A stretch of DNA of 64,000 bases. It comes from Brienomyrus brachyistius (Eukaryota; Chordata; Actinopteri; Osteoglossiformes; Mormyridae). The DNA lies in contig NW_026042472.1 in the NCBI RefSeq assembly GCF_023856365.1, positions 186,001 to 250,000 on the forward strand, written 5' to 3'. Made by a program: the position numbers and the translations under genes. The notes under the pieces were generated by a model. It did not search any database. It saw nothing but the letters and a program-made list of their open reading frames with translations, and was not told the origin of the DNA. The number at the start of each line of letters is the position of its first letter. Position 1 is the first letter of the stretch. Of this stretch, positions 10,805 through 21,949 are shown piece by piece.

Positions 10805-11030
10805 ATCTAATGCCTGTGTGCTTGTAATAAGATGGTCGCTGGTTCAAACCCAGCCACAGCACATCTCTGCGTCCTTGAGCGAGGCCCTTAACCCCCAGCT
10901 CACTGGGCATCACTATGGGTGGCTGCCCTTCGCAGACAACTTACTCTGTTTACTCTAAAAAAAAGAGAGCAAGTTGAGAGAGAAGTTAAGACAATTTCTC
11001 CACAGGGACCAATAAAGTATCAATTATTAT
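10805..11030 (+). mobile_element. tRNA-related SINE-like element
   Basis: Contains a B-box-like GGTTCAAACCC, then GTCCTTGAGCGAGGCCCTTA and ACCCCCAGCTCACTGGGC. It ends near ACAGGGACCAATAAAGTATC. A second copy of the same layout lies at 27385-27590. The 380 bp between this element and the first NITR exon holds only the gene's upstream region. Confidence 0.7.
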
Positions 11031-12132
11031 TACTGTATGAGAGACTGTCTAATATCAGATAGATAACAGACTCATACTGTGCTGAGCTTGTCTGAGAGAG
11101 ATGATTAGCAAATGCTCTCCCACAGTATCTCAGCACTCTGTACAAAGAACTTTATATGCTCAGTATCTGCTCCTGTTTATCTAATTGTTCTCATTTTAAC
11201 TGGATGTTAAGGAGTAAATTAATAAACGTCATGTAAGTGCACATTAAAATGCTTTTTCACTGTTACTTAAGTTCCCATGTGAACAGCCAATCAGATCAGC
11301 CTGATGTGTGTCTCTCTGTTTCCTCTCTGTTTCCTGCCCTTTCATCCCGACCACGACCATGATCTCTCACTTAGCAGCAGAGCAGTTTATTCTAAACAGT
11401 GGAAGCACAAAAATGTTCAGACTCTTTGGTCTTCTCATTTTCATTAGTAAGGCCCTATAATATAAATTATTTTGGGATTTTAATATTTTCATTTATCTGT
11501 ATGATGTGATCAGTGGAATTTGGCCATTTAATCTGCATCATAGTTAATAGTTATTTAGATTACTATTATATGTCTTATTTGATTATGATTTTTTTTTGTT
11601 TTTCTGTTTTTGCAGACACTGCACTGACTACAGATGTTGTTCAGCCCAGTCACCTGATGAGGGTTCAGCTTGGAGACAGTGTGACCCTGACATGCTTCTG
11701 TCAAGGAGAAACAACTTTTGTTACTTTGTTTAAGCAAGCTGTTGGTCGGAAGCCCCAGCCCATGGCGAAAGCACTTCTCTACGTACCTGGTGAATTTTAC
11801 AAGGAATATAAAAGCATAAAACGTTACTCCTTACTGAATGCAGAGGGGAGTTTTAACCTCACTATTTCTAACGTGGAGCCGTCAGATTCTGCAGTGTATT
11901 ATTGTGCTGCTGTGTTTCTTCATGAGGTCACCTTCGGGAATGGAACCTTTGTCATAATCACAGGTAAATGAGATTCCAACTATTTTCATATTTGCTTTAT
12001 TATAATGTCAGTAAGATTATTCCCTGCAAAATAATTTTGACAGTTTAGTTGTTTGTCAATATAAAATTAGCAAAGATACCTTATTGTCTGCTTTGTTCCA
12101 TAAATGTTTTTCTAAACATCAAACAAAAATCA

Positions 12133-12165
12133 TTCATTATTATTATTATTATTATTATTATACAA
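12133..12165. repeat. (ATT)n microsatellite
   Basis: About ten ATT units in intron 2 of the NITR-like gene. Confidence 0.85.
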
Positions 12166-12406
12166 TTTGTTGCATTTTGCTTGCTGTCAGCCAAAAGCCT
12201 AACCTTCTCTTTATACAGATGTTAATGTTACACATTGCAGCCTCTTTAAAACAAATAACATAAAAAAATGTTTGAGTTGTTATATACAGTATAGGACTGT
12301 GCAAAAATCTTAAGCAACAAAAGAAAATTATTTTTGACGTTATTTATCTGAGCAGTCAGTGTGTATTCACTCTGAAAAAAAAAATGCATGATTTAACATA
12401 TGAACT

Positions 12407-13290
12407 AGGGATGTGCACCATTCAGAACTGATTTGAGAATGAAATTCTCAAATACGTATCCTAAAATTCAGGATTTTGAATACATATATGAACTTGAATT
12501 TCAGTTCATTTTGTTAATCTGAATTACATTTGAATTGTGGTTGAAAACAGGTTGTGGCATTGAAATTTATATTTGAATTTAAAGAAGAAGAACGAAAAAG
12601 GGTTTGGATTCAAATTCAAGTTCATATACGTACTGTAGGTGTAGCTTTTAACTAAAATATGAACTTTAATTTAAATATGAATTATACATAAACACATTAA
12701 CATTGTTATACATCATTGTTATAAAAATGTCGTTTTGTAAAGAATGAAATAATGCAACATTTGAAGTGTCACCTAAAATAATAATTATACTGTCATTTTG
12801 TGCACCATGGTGGATCTGCTCATAGGAAGAGCTGAGTGTCTCTCCTTAAAAGTCAGTGTTGGCTGCAGTGACGGCAGTTTCTAACCTAAGAAACGTCCCA
12901 AACACTTTTCCTGCATCAAAAGTCAAACTAGTCCCTATTCCTGCCATGAAAGGTTCACATAATGTCACCGATACCTGAACCAACCATGTTTATCAGAGGA
13001 TGCCAACCCTTTGGCTGCAGCTTTCTCTGCACACGCTGAGAGAGTCTTCAGTGTAGCAGGAAAAGATTTCAGGCCAGAAGATTGCAAATTAAATCATGAA
13101 ACCTTTGAAGATATTATGCTGAATAAATGTAATAATAATGAAAAATTAGCAATGTGTATTGGAATAAAGCATAATTGTATTTGCCATGACGTTTTGCTTT
13201 TCGCTGTAGTGCTATGGTTGAACGGAAAAACTTACTTTTGTGTGCATAAGAAAATAAATAGGAGGAACTACGAAACCAAGTAATTCCTTT
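12407..13290 (+). mobile_element. hAT transposon remnant with C-terminal dimerisation motif
   Basis: In intron 2 of the NITR-like gene. The plus strand at about 12998-13150 reads ANPLAAAFSAHAERVFSVAG, then FRPEDCKLNHETFEDIMLNK. This matches the layout of the hAT dimerisation domain (SERVFS...AG...R..L.......L..N). Left of it is an A/T-rich stretch starting TAGGGATGTGCACC, similar to hAT element ends. The catalytic part is deleted. Confidence 0.6.
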
Positions 13291-14133
13291 TACTATGTAT
13301 ACTTTTTCTTTAATGTTAAAAGATAGACAAACTAGTAATGGGCAAACAGCTCTTCGGCTCTTGAATTAAATTATGCAGGTACTACAGCAAAATGCTCAAA
13401 AATACCAAAACACATCAAGAGCTAAATATGCAAAAACAATAAATACCTTCCTGTGGAAAAGGGGCAACATAAACCAAATGTAAAGTCACGAAAATCATGA
13501 AAATATAAAGTACACTTTACACACTTCATTTCTTTGAATTGAAATTAATTATATTCATCTACCTTCATACATTAATACAAGACATTATATGATTATAATG
13601 TTTGTTATTATCATATAATTTTTATTTAGGTATTATGTAGGTGCAGTTAATGTATAGTGTTACCTGATATATACTAATAAGCAGTAATACAATAAAAAGA
13701 GAGAAGAATGTCAGCTGTTCTCCAAGAAGTTACTGATTTCTTGGATGGCTAGAAGAACATCGATTCAGTTCCCAAAAATCTGATCTGTATTTTCCATTGT
13801 TATTCTCAAAGGGCTGTCATCATGACTATTTTGCTTTTCAGGTAAAGACTCCAACAGCAGGACTGTGGTACAGCAGCCTGTGTCTGACACATTGCAGCAG
13901 GAGACTCTGTGAGCCTGCAGTGTACGATAGAGACTGGGAGCTGTGCAGGAGAACACAGTGTTTACTGGTTCAGACATGGATCAGGAGAATCCCTTCCTGG
14001 AGTCATTTACAGCCTGGAAACAGCAGTGATGAGTGTGAGAAGAGCCCTGAGGCTGGATCTCCTACACGGAGCTGCGTCTACAGCCTCCCCAAGGGGAACC
14101 TCAGCCTCTCCGATGCTGGGACTTACTACTGCG

Positions 14134-14247
14134 CTGTGGCCATGTGTGGGGAGATGCTGTTTGGGAACGGCACATAGCTGGATATAGATGGTAACACCCA
14201 GTGTGGGGAGATGCTGTTTGGGAACGGCACACAGCTGGATATAGATG
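14134..14247 (+). repeat. Tandem duplication of the J-like exon end
   Basis: The end of the second Ig exon is repeated in direct tandem with a 57 bp period: 14134-14190 and 14191-14247. Each copy ends GATATAGATG before a GT (GTAACA or GTAGCA), giving two candidate donors in the same phase. The first copy has a TAG where the second has CAG. Because the unit is 19 codons long, use of the downstream donor keeps frame but reads through the TAG. Confidence 0.85.
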
Positions 14248-14392
14248 GTAGCACCCAGTGTGGAGAGTATATCTGCTTCAAAGTTTTATTTAGCTTATTC
14301 TGCTATTAAGACATTTATTTCTTTTTTTAATGTAATGAATTTTCTAATTTAAGTGCTTAAATTAAATTACACAGATGTTAATTTAATAATTA

Positions 14393-14570
14393 TCCATCCA
14401 TCCATCCATTTTCCAAACCGCTTATCCTATTGGGGTCGCGGGGGGTCCGGAGCCTAATTTAATAATTATTTCAAATATTAATATCCATCCATCCATCCAT
14501 TTCCAAACCGCTTATCCTATTGGGTCGCGGGGGGTCCGGAGCCTAATTTAATAATTATTTCAAATATTAA
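14393..14570 (-). mobile_element. Short SINE tail, duplicated with its flank
   Basis: Two blocks each contain CATCCATCCATCCAT, CCAAACCGCTTATCCTATTG and a short G-rich part, followed by GCCTAATTTAATAATTATTT. The TAATTTAATAATT before the first block matches the flank after each, which looks like a target duplication. The whole block was then duplicated (period about 89 bp). Lies in intron 3 of the NITR-like gene. Confidence 0.7.
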
Positions 14571-15671
14571 TATAAATTGTTAAAATACAAAATACTAGAA
14601 GTTCATGTTAAAAATGGACTATTTACAAAACAACTGCTGTAATGTGTTATCGATTTGATCTTTAACTAATGTAATGTAAGCAAATGGGAAATGTGTCTCT
14701 ATATCATTATGCTGAAATCTATCTCTTTGTTACAGGCTTTCAGAAGCTGCTGGATCCTCTTCACTCTGGCTTGCTGATAGTTTTATCTTGCAGCATTATT
14801 CTGAACGTTGCTCTCATTTGTATAAGATGTAAACTGACCTGTACACACTGTGCAGGTACGCTGCCCGGCTTTATGCACTCAGAAGGACAAAATGTAGATT
14901 TTAACAAATTATAGAAATATAAATTGTTTTATGATAGATAACATTTTCATATTAAAACCACTCTTGCAGGTAATACAGTTTTAAAATCCATTATTAAATC
15001 TCACCTTATTTATATAAACCTTTTTGTACTGTAAGATTTACATTTTTGTATTATATCTTTCATATTTTGCAAAATCTATTGAAATATACATGTTGCAATA
15101 AGTTGCATATCAATAACTTTTATTACCAAGATCTCCTTTATAGCAATTTTATTATATATGATATATGAGAACAAATGACACGTATCCAAACATGCACACT
15201 TAATTGACAGAAGTCATTTTTACTTTCATTTTTGAGACAAAAAGGATGTTGATTGCTTGAAAATTCGGAATGTTATCTGACCACGGTATGATACCGTGCG
15301 AAATTAAATAATATATTGATGTGTTATATATTTTAAACAGATGAAAAGAACAGTGATATATCAAAAGTGGAATGGTCACGCAAGCAAGTATGTAATAAAT
15401 ATTTCAAATTACAAATCGTCAGTAAAACAAATGAACCTCAGACTGATTTCCATCCTGGGATCAGCATTTTAAGTGCTATTTGTGAAAATAGGTAATAGCA
15501 AACCGATTTGATCCATCCAATTCTGCCATCTTTGTCTCCACAGTGCCATGACGAGGACACACTGAATTACGCTGCCCTGAACCTTAAGAAGCCAAAACCC
15601 AGGAGACAGAAGAAAGACGGGAATAATGGACACTCTGTATTCTGACCTCCGCTACAGAGATTATGAATAAA

Positions 15672-17200
15672 GATGCTTCTCATTCATGTCAGTCACACAG
15701 AGTGTTCAGGGTGTAGCTTTAATAATGTTCAGAGGAGGGCAGGGGAGCCAGTGCTTCTGAGACTGAATCACGGGATTTTACGGAGCACCGGTGCTGAGTT
15801 TGGTGGTCAGTGTGTTTGGGGCGCATTTTACTGGAAGTGCAAATGTTCAAGCCAGACTGGGGGCTGAGGGAGGGGGAGAGGGGAGCCACAGAGATTATTT
15901 CTTCATGGCATGGGGGGGAATAAGCGGCTTTAATGTTGTGGAAAGGCTGAGTTGCTGCAATCAGTTCTTTGATGTCACACATGCTTACTTGTCTCCCTTG
16001 TGTACCATGCTGAATGGTTTGGGGCAAACGCACAGGGACTGATCGATTATATTAACAGATGAAAGAAACTGAATGAAAATTTCAAGTGTTCTTAAATTAC
16101 GTTTTCATTTAATTGTGTGTTCTGGATGTATTTTTGAGTATATACATGTACCTGTATATGTACCTGTATATACCTGTGTCGTTAATAACGATGTGGATAA
16201 TTAAGAAAGAGGAGTTTTGTTTCTTGCTCCCTGTCTTGTTACTTGGCTCACAAACATACACACACATAGACACACACACAAACATACACAGACACACAAA
16301 CACACACACACATAGACACACACACACACAAACACACATGCACACATGCACACACACACACTGCTACGGCTCTGTAAGAACACTACCATGCTCTTTTGTG
16401 TGAGTGGGGGTGGGGGGGTGTTAAATAAGATGAAAATGACAATGGCTGTACTTTTGTTATGTCAGTTGTGTTTCTATAGTCATTGTATCATATTCCACAA
16501 GCTTTTTATTCTACAAGATGTACAAGCCAGTCAGTGTATTCAGTGGGGTGTTCAGGAGTCCATTAGGTTCTGAAAAATGTCTTGCATTTAAAACATAATG
16601 TACTTTTGAATACTTAAGTATTTTTAGATGCAAATACTCCAGTACTTTAACTGAAGTAAAAAATTAACTGAAAAACTTTGAGTATTATTTGACGAGGAGT
16701 ATCTATACTTAACTCAAGTATGGAGTTGTGTACTTTGTCCACCTCTGTCCAAAAGTGACATACAGCTGTAAGCTGTTTGGGTTTGTTTGTCTGCTGAGTG
16801 CTTCTCTGCAGTGCTGCAGATGTTTCCACTGGTTAGATGCAGCTCAGGAAGACTGACCCACTGACTGCACTGTGCTGGACTCACTTTGCAAAGAGTAAAA
16901 ACCACACAGACAGAACAATATCTGCTTCTTGTAAGACCCTGTTTCCTCTCTACCTCACCCAGGTCACGCTTTCAAGTATTCAGCCTAAGTTATTTTATCC
17001 AAACAAGCCACCATTATTATTCATGCAGCTGGACATTTGACTGGAGCACATGATTGCTACATATCACTACTGTACATGGAACGGAATGTACAGTTTTCAC
17101 AACAGAACTTTAGAAAAGCAAAATTCTCATCAGTCCACATCTCTAACCACCACACATCCTAGGGCTCCCATTTATAATGGTACATTTTTTGTTTTATTCA
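15672..17200. other. NITR downstream region with CA microsatellite
   Basis: No gene seen. Positions 16256-16363 are an impure (CA)n tract with interspersed ACATAG and ACATGC; a short G run follows near 16410. The CA tract produces long Cys/Val and Thr/His ORFs on both strands that are not genes. Confidence 0.6.
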
Positions 17201-17689
17201 CATTCTTTTTCATCACACAGATAAACACCATCCATTAATCTTACAGCATGTATCCTGGTCAGGGTGATGGGGACGACACCACCTATATCGAGTGTGATTT
17301 AAGGCCAAGACCTTAAAAGGGAGAGTCAAGACTGAGGCTTGTTACAAGAGCAGTGGGGCACAAAACAACAAACAACATCATTATGAATGTAAAATAAATG
17401 GATGTATATATAAATATAGGGTAATATAGAAACAAAAAATAAGAATATATTACATACAGAGGAATATTATAGGAATATTAAAATTAACTTATACACAATC
17501 CTTAACTTAACTTATACACAATCCTATTGCATGTAACATTATTGCTCATGTGCCAGATATTAGCCTCCCAAAGGAAGCTGCCACACAGGGCATAATGCAC
17601 TGGCTCAATGCAACACTGCACATCAGTGAATAAGGAGGAACAATATTGCAGATCAGCAGCAGATAGAAACTGTATCAGAAGACAGTGAA

Positions 17690-18140
17690 CAGGGGAAAAG
17701 TTCAATGAGCAGAGTGCAGATTATAAAGCCTGACTGCTGTGGGGCCCAATGACCTGCGGTACCGTTCTGTCACACGCCGGGTGTCTGAGTCTCTTACTGA
17801 AGGAGCTGCCCTTACGGGCCTCCATAGTCTGCTGGGGGGGTGAGAGGTGTCACATAAAATTGATGACAGCCTTGTTATCAGCCTGCTCTCATCCATCTAC
17901 TCTACAGTGCCAAGGGACGCTCCTCCCTGATGATGAGAGGAGTCTAAGCATGTGGACATTTGGGATAATGTGAGTTCAGAACTGGATGGTCAGCTGTACG
18001 ACTTCCAGTCTGTAGGCAGACTCATCACCTTCAGTTATGATGGCAAACACAGTAGTATCACCTGCAAAATTCAGGATCTTCACTGGAGCAGCAGTGATTT
18101 GTGTAGAAATTGAAGAGAAGAGGGAGAGCACAGAGCCTGG
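17690..18140 (-). mobile_element. LINE remnant, reverse strand
   Basis: The plus-strand text at 17750-17850 (TGTCACACGCCGGGTGTCTG, then GAAGGAGCTGCCCTTACGGG) resembles the reverse complement of a LINE coding end. Reading the minus strand near 18000-18070 gives a decayed version of the reverse-transcriptase DD box region (FAGDTTVFAIIT). Related to the better preserved minus-strand element at 21950-23830. Highly decayed; 17200-17690 holds nothing further. Confidence 0.45.
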
Positions 18141-19402
18141 AGGAGCTCAGTGCTGAGGGTCAGCGTGTCTGATGTGTGCTGTAAGCATACAGATGTCCTG
18201 CATTTGTGGAACATTTTGTTTGTGCTGCTGTTTATATGTGTTGTTGACGCTGCAGTCAGTAATTTTCCACTAGCAGTCTCACCTCTGCATTTTACAGGAA
18301 GACTGACCGACTGAGAGCAGGGTGTTTGTGTCTCTCTTCTCAGTGAGCGAAAACCACACAACCATCAGGTCCTCAGCTCAGGCCCACTGCTTCACTAGAA
18401 AAACCACAAAGGGTATTTTTATCTAAAAGTGGGTGAGCAAGTGAGATGTTATTGACAGCATGAATTTGTCTACTAACATTTTAAATTCAAACCTAAAAAG
18501 CAGTATGTCCAGGATGTCAGTAATTACATTTAGTCAGTATGAACAATTTGGGTGCAATAATATAGAATAATGTAGAATTTTGCATAATTCAGTTAATACC
18601 AGTAAGATACCGATCATTAACACTATAAGGTCATGTTGCTGAATCTCATTGTTAAAGTTAAATGAATCTACGCATTTTTATACACACAAGACTGTGCTTA
18701 GTTCATCTTTCAGTCAAAATCACACAGTGAGGCAAATCTGACCATCTTAATTGTTTTTGCTTGTGTGGAATGGCATCCCATGCAGGCCTGTGCTCTGTGC
18801 TTCCTGGGACAGGTCCCACCCTCTCCAGACCCCGATGAGAATTAGTAGTCGCTGGATAAAAGATTGACAAAAGATAAAAATACAAAAGTCATTCTTGCTG
18901 TCTAACCTCTGATTACTGCATGACATTTCTGATTTCTGATAACTGATAAGTAGAAAATATGTTTAGTCTCTTGCTTGGTGGTAAGAAAAAAGGAGAACCA
19001 CAAAGAGCACAGTCATTTTCAAGGTTATTTCTCACTGGTCAGTGTGAAAGGCTGCGTCATTAATATAACGCCGGGCTCAGCACAGTGACTGCACCTGCGC
19101 TGCACTGTAGAACACAAGCCAGGCTGCAGACCATCAGCCCTGAAAGTTAAAACAGGACTCGTATGTGTGTCATGTGGTGTTTAATAAAAATTTACAGGAC
19201 AGAACATAGTGGATTCAGTTTCCTTTGCTCTTACACTCCCAGTCCAAAGTGTGGCCACGACTGCTGTCAATGCATCTGTCTCTTTTTTCACCTTAATTTT
19301 TCACCTGTGTTATTCACCTTAATATCAAAAGGCTCCAAAGCAGTACAGTAATGCAGAACAAATATTGTAACTAACAAGGAAGTGGGGAGGTAATGGACAG
19401 AA
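18141..19402. other. Intergenic, nothing recognised
   Basis: No exon, RNA gene or clear repeat found by eye. Small ORFs lack motifs and sit in no consistent gene structure. Confidence 0.4.
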
Positions 19403-20300
19403 GTGTTGGTTTTTGGTAACTCCACTCCTCTGACCTCCACTGTAATTTTAGGTTCCTTGGAACAATATTGTAAACCAGTCATCACACACCTAGGGGTTAA
19501 AGTCGACACCAACCTTAAGTTTGACACTCAGATAAGGTTAGTTGTCAAGTCAAGCTTTTTACAATTGAGGCAGTTGGCCAAAATAAAGCCAATTCTTTCT
19601 AGGCAGCACTTTGAGACAGTAATCCACTCTTTTGTCACTACTAGTTTGGACCACTGTAACGCCCTCTATGTTGGGGTTAGAGGCTCCACTATTGTTCACC
19701 TCCAGAAGGTTCAAAATGCTGCCGCACATGGAAATATGAGCATGTCTCCCCCATTTTAGCCTCACTCCACTGGCTGCCCGTACATTTTAGGATTCATTTT
19801 AAAATTCTGTTATTTGCTTTTAAAGCCCTCAGTGGTCTTGCTCCATCTGACCTGTGTGAGCTGCTTCACCCTTACACCCCCACCCGCTCTCTCAGGTCAG
19901 CTGATCAGCTGTTCCTGACGGTTCCTAAGACTCAGCGTGAGCTTAGAGGGGATCGAGCCTTTGCAGTCGCAGCTCCTAAAATGTGGAATGACTTGCCTTT
20001 TCACATTAGAGAGGAATCCCCTCTGTCCGTTTTTAAATCTCTTCTAATCTCTTCTCCTTCACCTTTGACACATTGTGAGATGTTAATTTTAATAGTAAAT
20101 CTTATTTTAATCTTAGCCTTTTCTTTATTAATTAATAGATTTTTTTAAATTTTTATTAATGGCCTTTTACTCACATTGAATGTTTTGGTTTTTATTAAAT
20201 TTCTTTTACTTCGTTTTTAAGTGTGTGAATGTTTTTATTTATTCCTTTGTGCAGCACTTTGGTCCATAAGGTTGTTTAAAGTGCTTTTCAAATAAAGAGC
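19403..20300 (+). mobile_element. L2-like LINE, 3' part of the reverse transcriptase
   Basis: The plus strand reads KPVITHLGVKVDTNLKFD, then FVTTSLDHCNALYVGVRGS and VQNAAA. After a frame change it reads LHWLPVHFRIHFKILLFAFK, LHPYTPTRSLRS and FAVAAPKMWNDLPF. This order is the classic C-terminal end of L2/CR1-class reverse transcriptases. It is 5'-truncated, frameshifted near 19730, and ends with a 3' tail containing AATAAA near 20290. Confidence 0.85.
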
Positions 20301-20789
20301 ACATTGATTACATTGGAAGATGGCTCAACAAATCTCTTTCACAGAATGTAAAATTCGACAGAGGGCGCAAGGTGACATTCTGTCAGGGGCCCAGAATTTT
20401 TAGCTACACCTCTGTGTTACTGTGTTTTTTTTGTTCTAGCCATCAATAACTCTGGAGTTGCTATATCGCCACCTGGTGGTGAAAAGATCAGACAAAAATA
20501 TGTACACATGTTACCAACAGTTTGAAATTGAAGTGCAGAGTTAACAGGTTTAATTAATCGTCCCCACGGATGCCAGTCATGAAATTTGAGAATTGCAAAT
20601 TAAAACACAGGAAAAAATCAGGAACACTACAAGATAAAATATTTAGCAAACACTCAATGTGCATCCAGGGTGACAAGGGACAACTGGAGGATGATATGAC
20701 AATCTGACAGTGACATTCACAGCACTTTATATGTTGCCAAAAACAGAAAAGGGGATTAAAATCAAGAATCAGAAATCATGTATGAGGGT

Positions 20790-21067
20790 GGGGCTGCTTG
20801 GTGGTGCAGTGATTAGCACTGTTACCTCCCACCACTGGGACTCAGGTTCGAGTCTCCGCCTGGGTCACATGTGTGGGGAGTTTGCATGTTCTCTCTTGCT
20901 AAATTGGCCGTAGGAGTGCATGTGTGTGTGAATGGTGTGTGAATGTGCCTTGCAATGAGCTGCCCCCCCGTCCTGGGTTGTTCCCTGCCTCGTGCACAGA
21001 TCCTTCCAGGATAGGCTCTGGACCCCCCGCGACCCAGTAGCATAAGCGGTTTAGACAATGGATGGAT
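20790..21067 (+). mobile_element. Full-length tRNA-derived SINE
   Basis: The reference copy of this family in the window. It has a tRNA-like head with A box (GGTGGTGCAGTGATTAGCAC) and a perfect B box (GGTTCGAGTCTC), then a body with GTTTGCATGTTCTC. The 3' end reads AGCGGTTTAGACAATGGATG. Internal Pol III promoter boxes identify it as a tRNA-derived SINE. Confidence 0.85.
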
Positions 21068-21519
21068 GTATGAGGGTGAGTCACAATGACGACAGCTGCT
21101 CTGTTGACTTGGTCCCAGGAGTCGTCAGCGTTGGTCTGCCGGGGCCCCCGTCCTGTCTGTGGAAGCACCCGTCTTGTTGGCTGTTCTCTCTGCCTGGGCC
21201 CCCTCTCCTGCTGCCTCACGTTTGGGTTGAAGTGGCTCCCCAGTGCTTCTGTAAAGCTCTTTGTGTATCTTAGAAAAGGGCTGTATAAATGTAACATTCA
21301 TTCATTTATTCAAGGTCCCAGCCAGAAGAGTGCAGTACTACACTGTCCCCCACAGCCTGAATCAGCTGGATGTTATAGGATTAAGACACTTCCTGCATTA
21401 GGCCATTTACCCTCAGTGTATTTCCATACCCTGACAGGATGGATGACAATACTATGGCCCTAATTTTCAATACACAGTTTTCACAGGAGTCTCACCCTCA
21501 TCCACATTCTCTGCATTCC

Positions 21520-21816
21520 TTATCTCATGCTTCTTTGCCACCCGCATCTCCTCTGCCTGCTTTGTCTCATTTTCCCACAATTGAAACACCGTCCAATTTG
21601 TCTCTGTTTTAGTTCTACCACATTAGTCCCTGAGCAACCAGTCTGATCCCGTTCCTCTAATTTCAGATGCATCTGGCTTATCTGATTGGGACTGAAGCTG
21701 CTGTTACTAGGAAAACCACATTCGTCCCACTGGGGCAGGTCTGACACCGCGTCCTTCCCATATGTCTCCCATAATTGTTGTACAGAATTACAGCTGGAGT
21801 TCTTTCCCAGAAGCAA
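21520..21816 (-). pseudogene. Possible gag nucleocapsid remnant
   Basis: A minus-strand frame contains GRCFNCGK, as in a retroelement zinc knuckle, but the His of the CX2CX4HX4C pattern is missing. It may belong to the same degraded element as the gag-like ORFs at 24763-26256, which are on the same strand and upstream of it. Low confidence; no polymerase was seen. Confidence 0.3.
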
Positions 21817-21949
21817 GTAATTTCACTTTAGCACCTGTTCAGTAAAAGTCAAGTAGGTCTTTAATGTTATTTTTAACTTTACACAGTTGAGTATAGTACA
21901 GTTACAAAAGAAACTGTTTCCCTCGGACCAAGGTGCTACTTAAATTAAC

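Larger units (their letters stand above)
11413..15671 (+). pseudogene. Novel immune-type receptor (NITR)-like gene, disrupted
   Basis: Six exons with consistent phases encode a teleost NITR-like inhibitory receptor: signal peptide (11413-11446, MFRLFGLLIFIS), V domain (11616-11963), second Ig domain (13842-14190 or 14247), transmembrane segment (14736-14855, SGLLIVLSCSIILNVALIC), cytoplasmic exon (15341-15387) and last exon (15544-15645). Both Ig exons end in a J-like FGNGT motif, a NITR hallmark. The V domain has its Cys pair (LTCFC, YYCAA), but the core Trp before FKQ is Leu. The last exon holds a canonical ITIM, LNYAAL. Lesions: a frameshift near 13895-13900 giving TGA at 13910; a second near 14010-14016; TAG at 14175; and a probable shift in the last exon that puts a tyrosine-containing tail out of frame. 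AATAAA is at 15666-15671. A soluble V-domain product is still possible. Confidence 0.85.

Noticed and set aside
16109..16403. Cys/Val-rich and Thr/His-rich ORFs
   Set aside because: Translations of the CA/GT microsatellite.
20790..21067. A functional tRNA gene at the SINE head
   Set aside because: A and B boxes are present, but no full cloverleaf forms and the sequence continues into the repeated SINE body.
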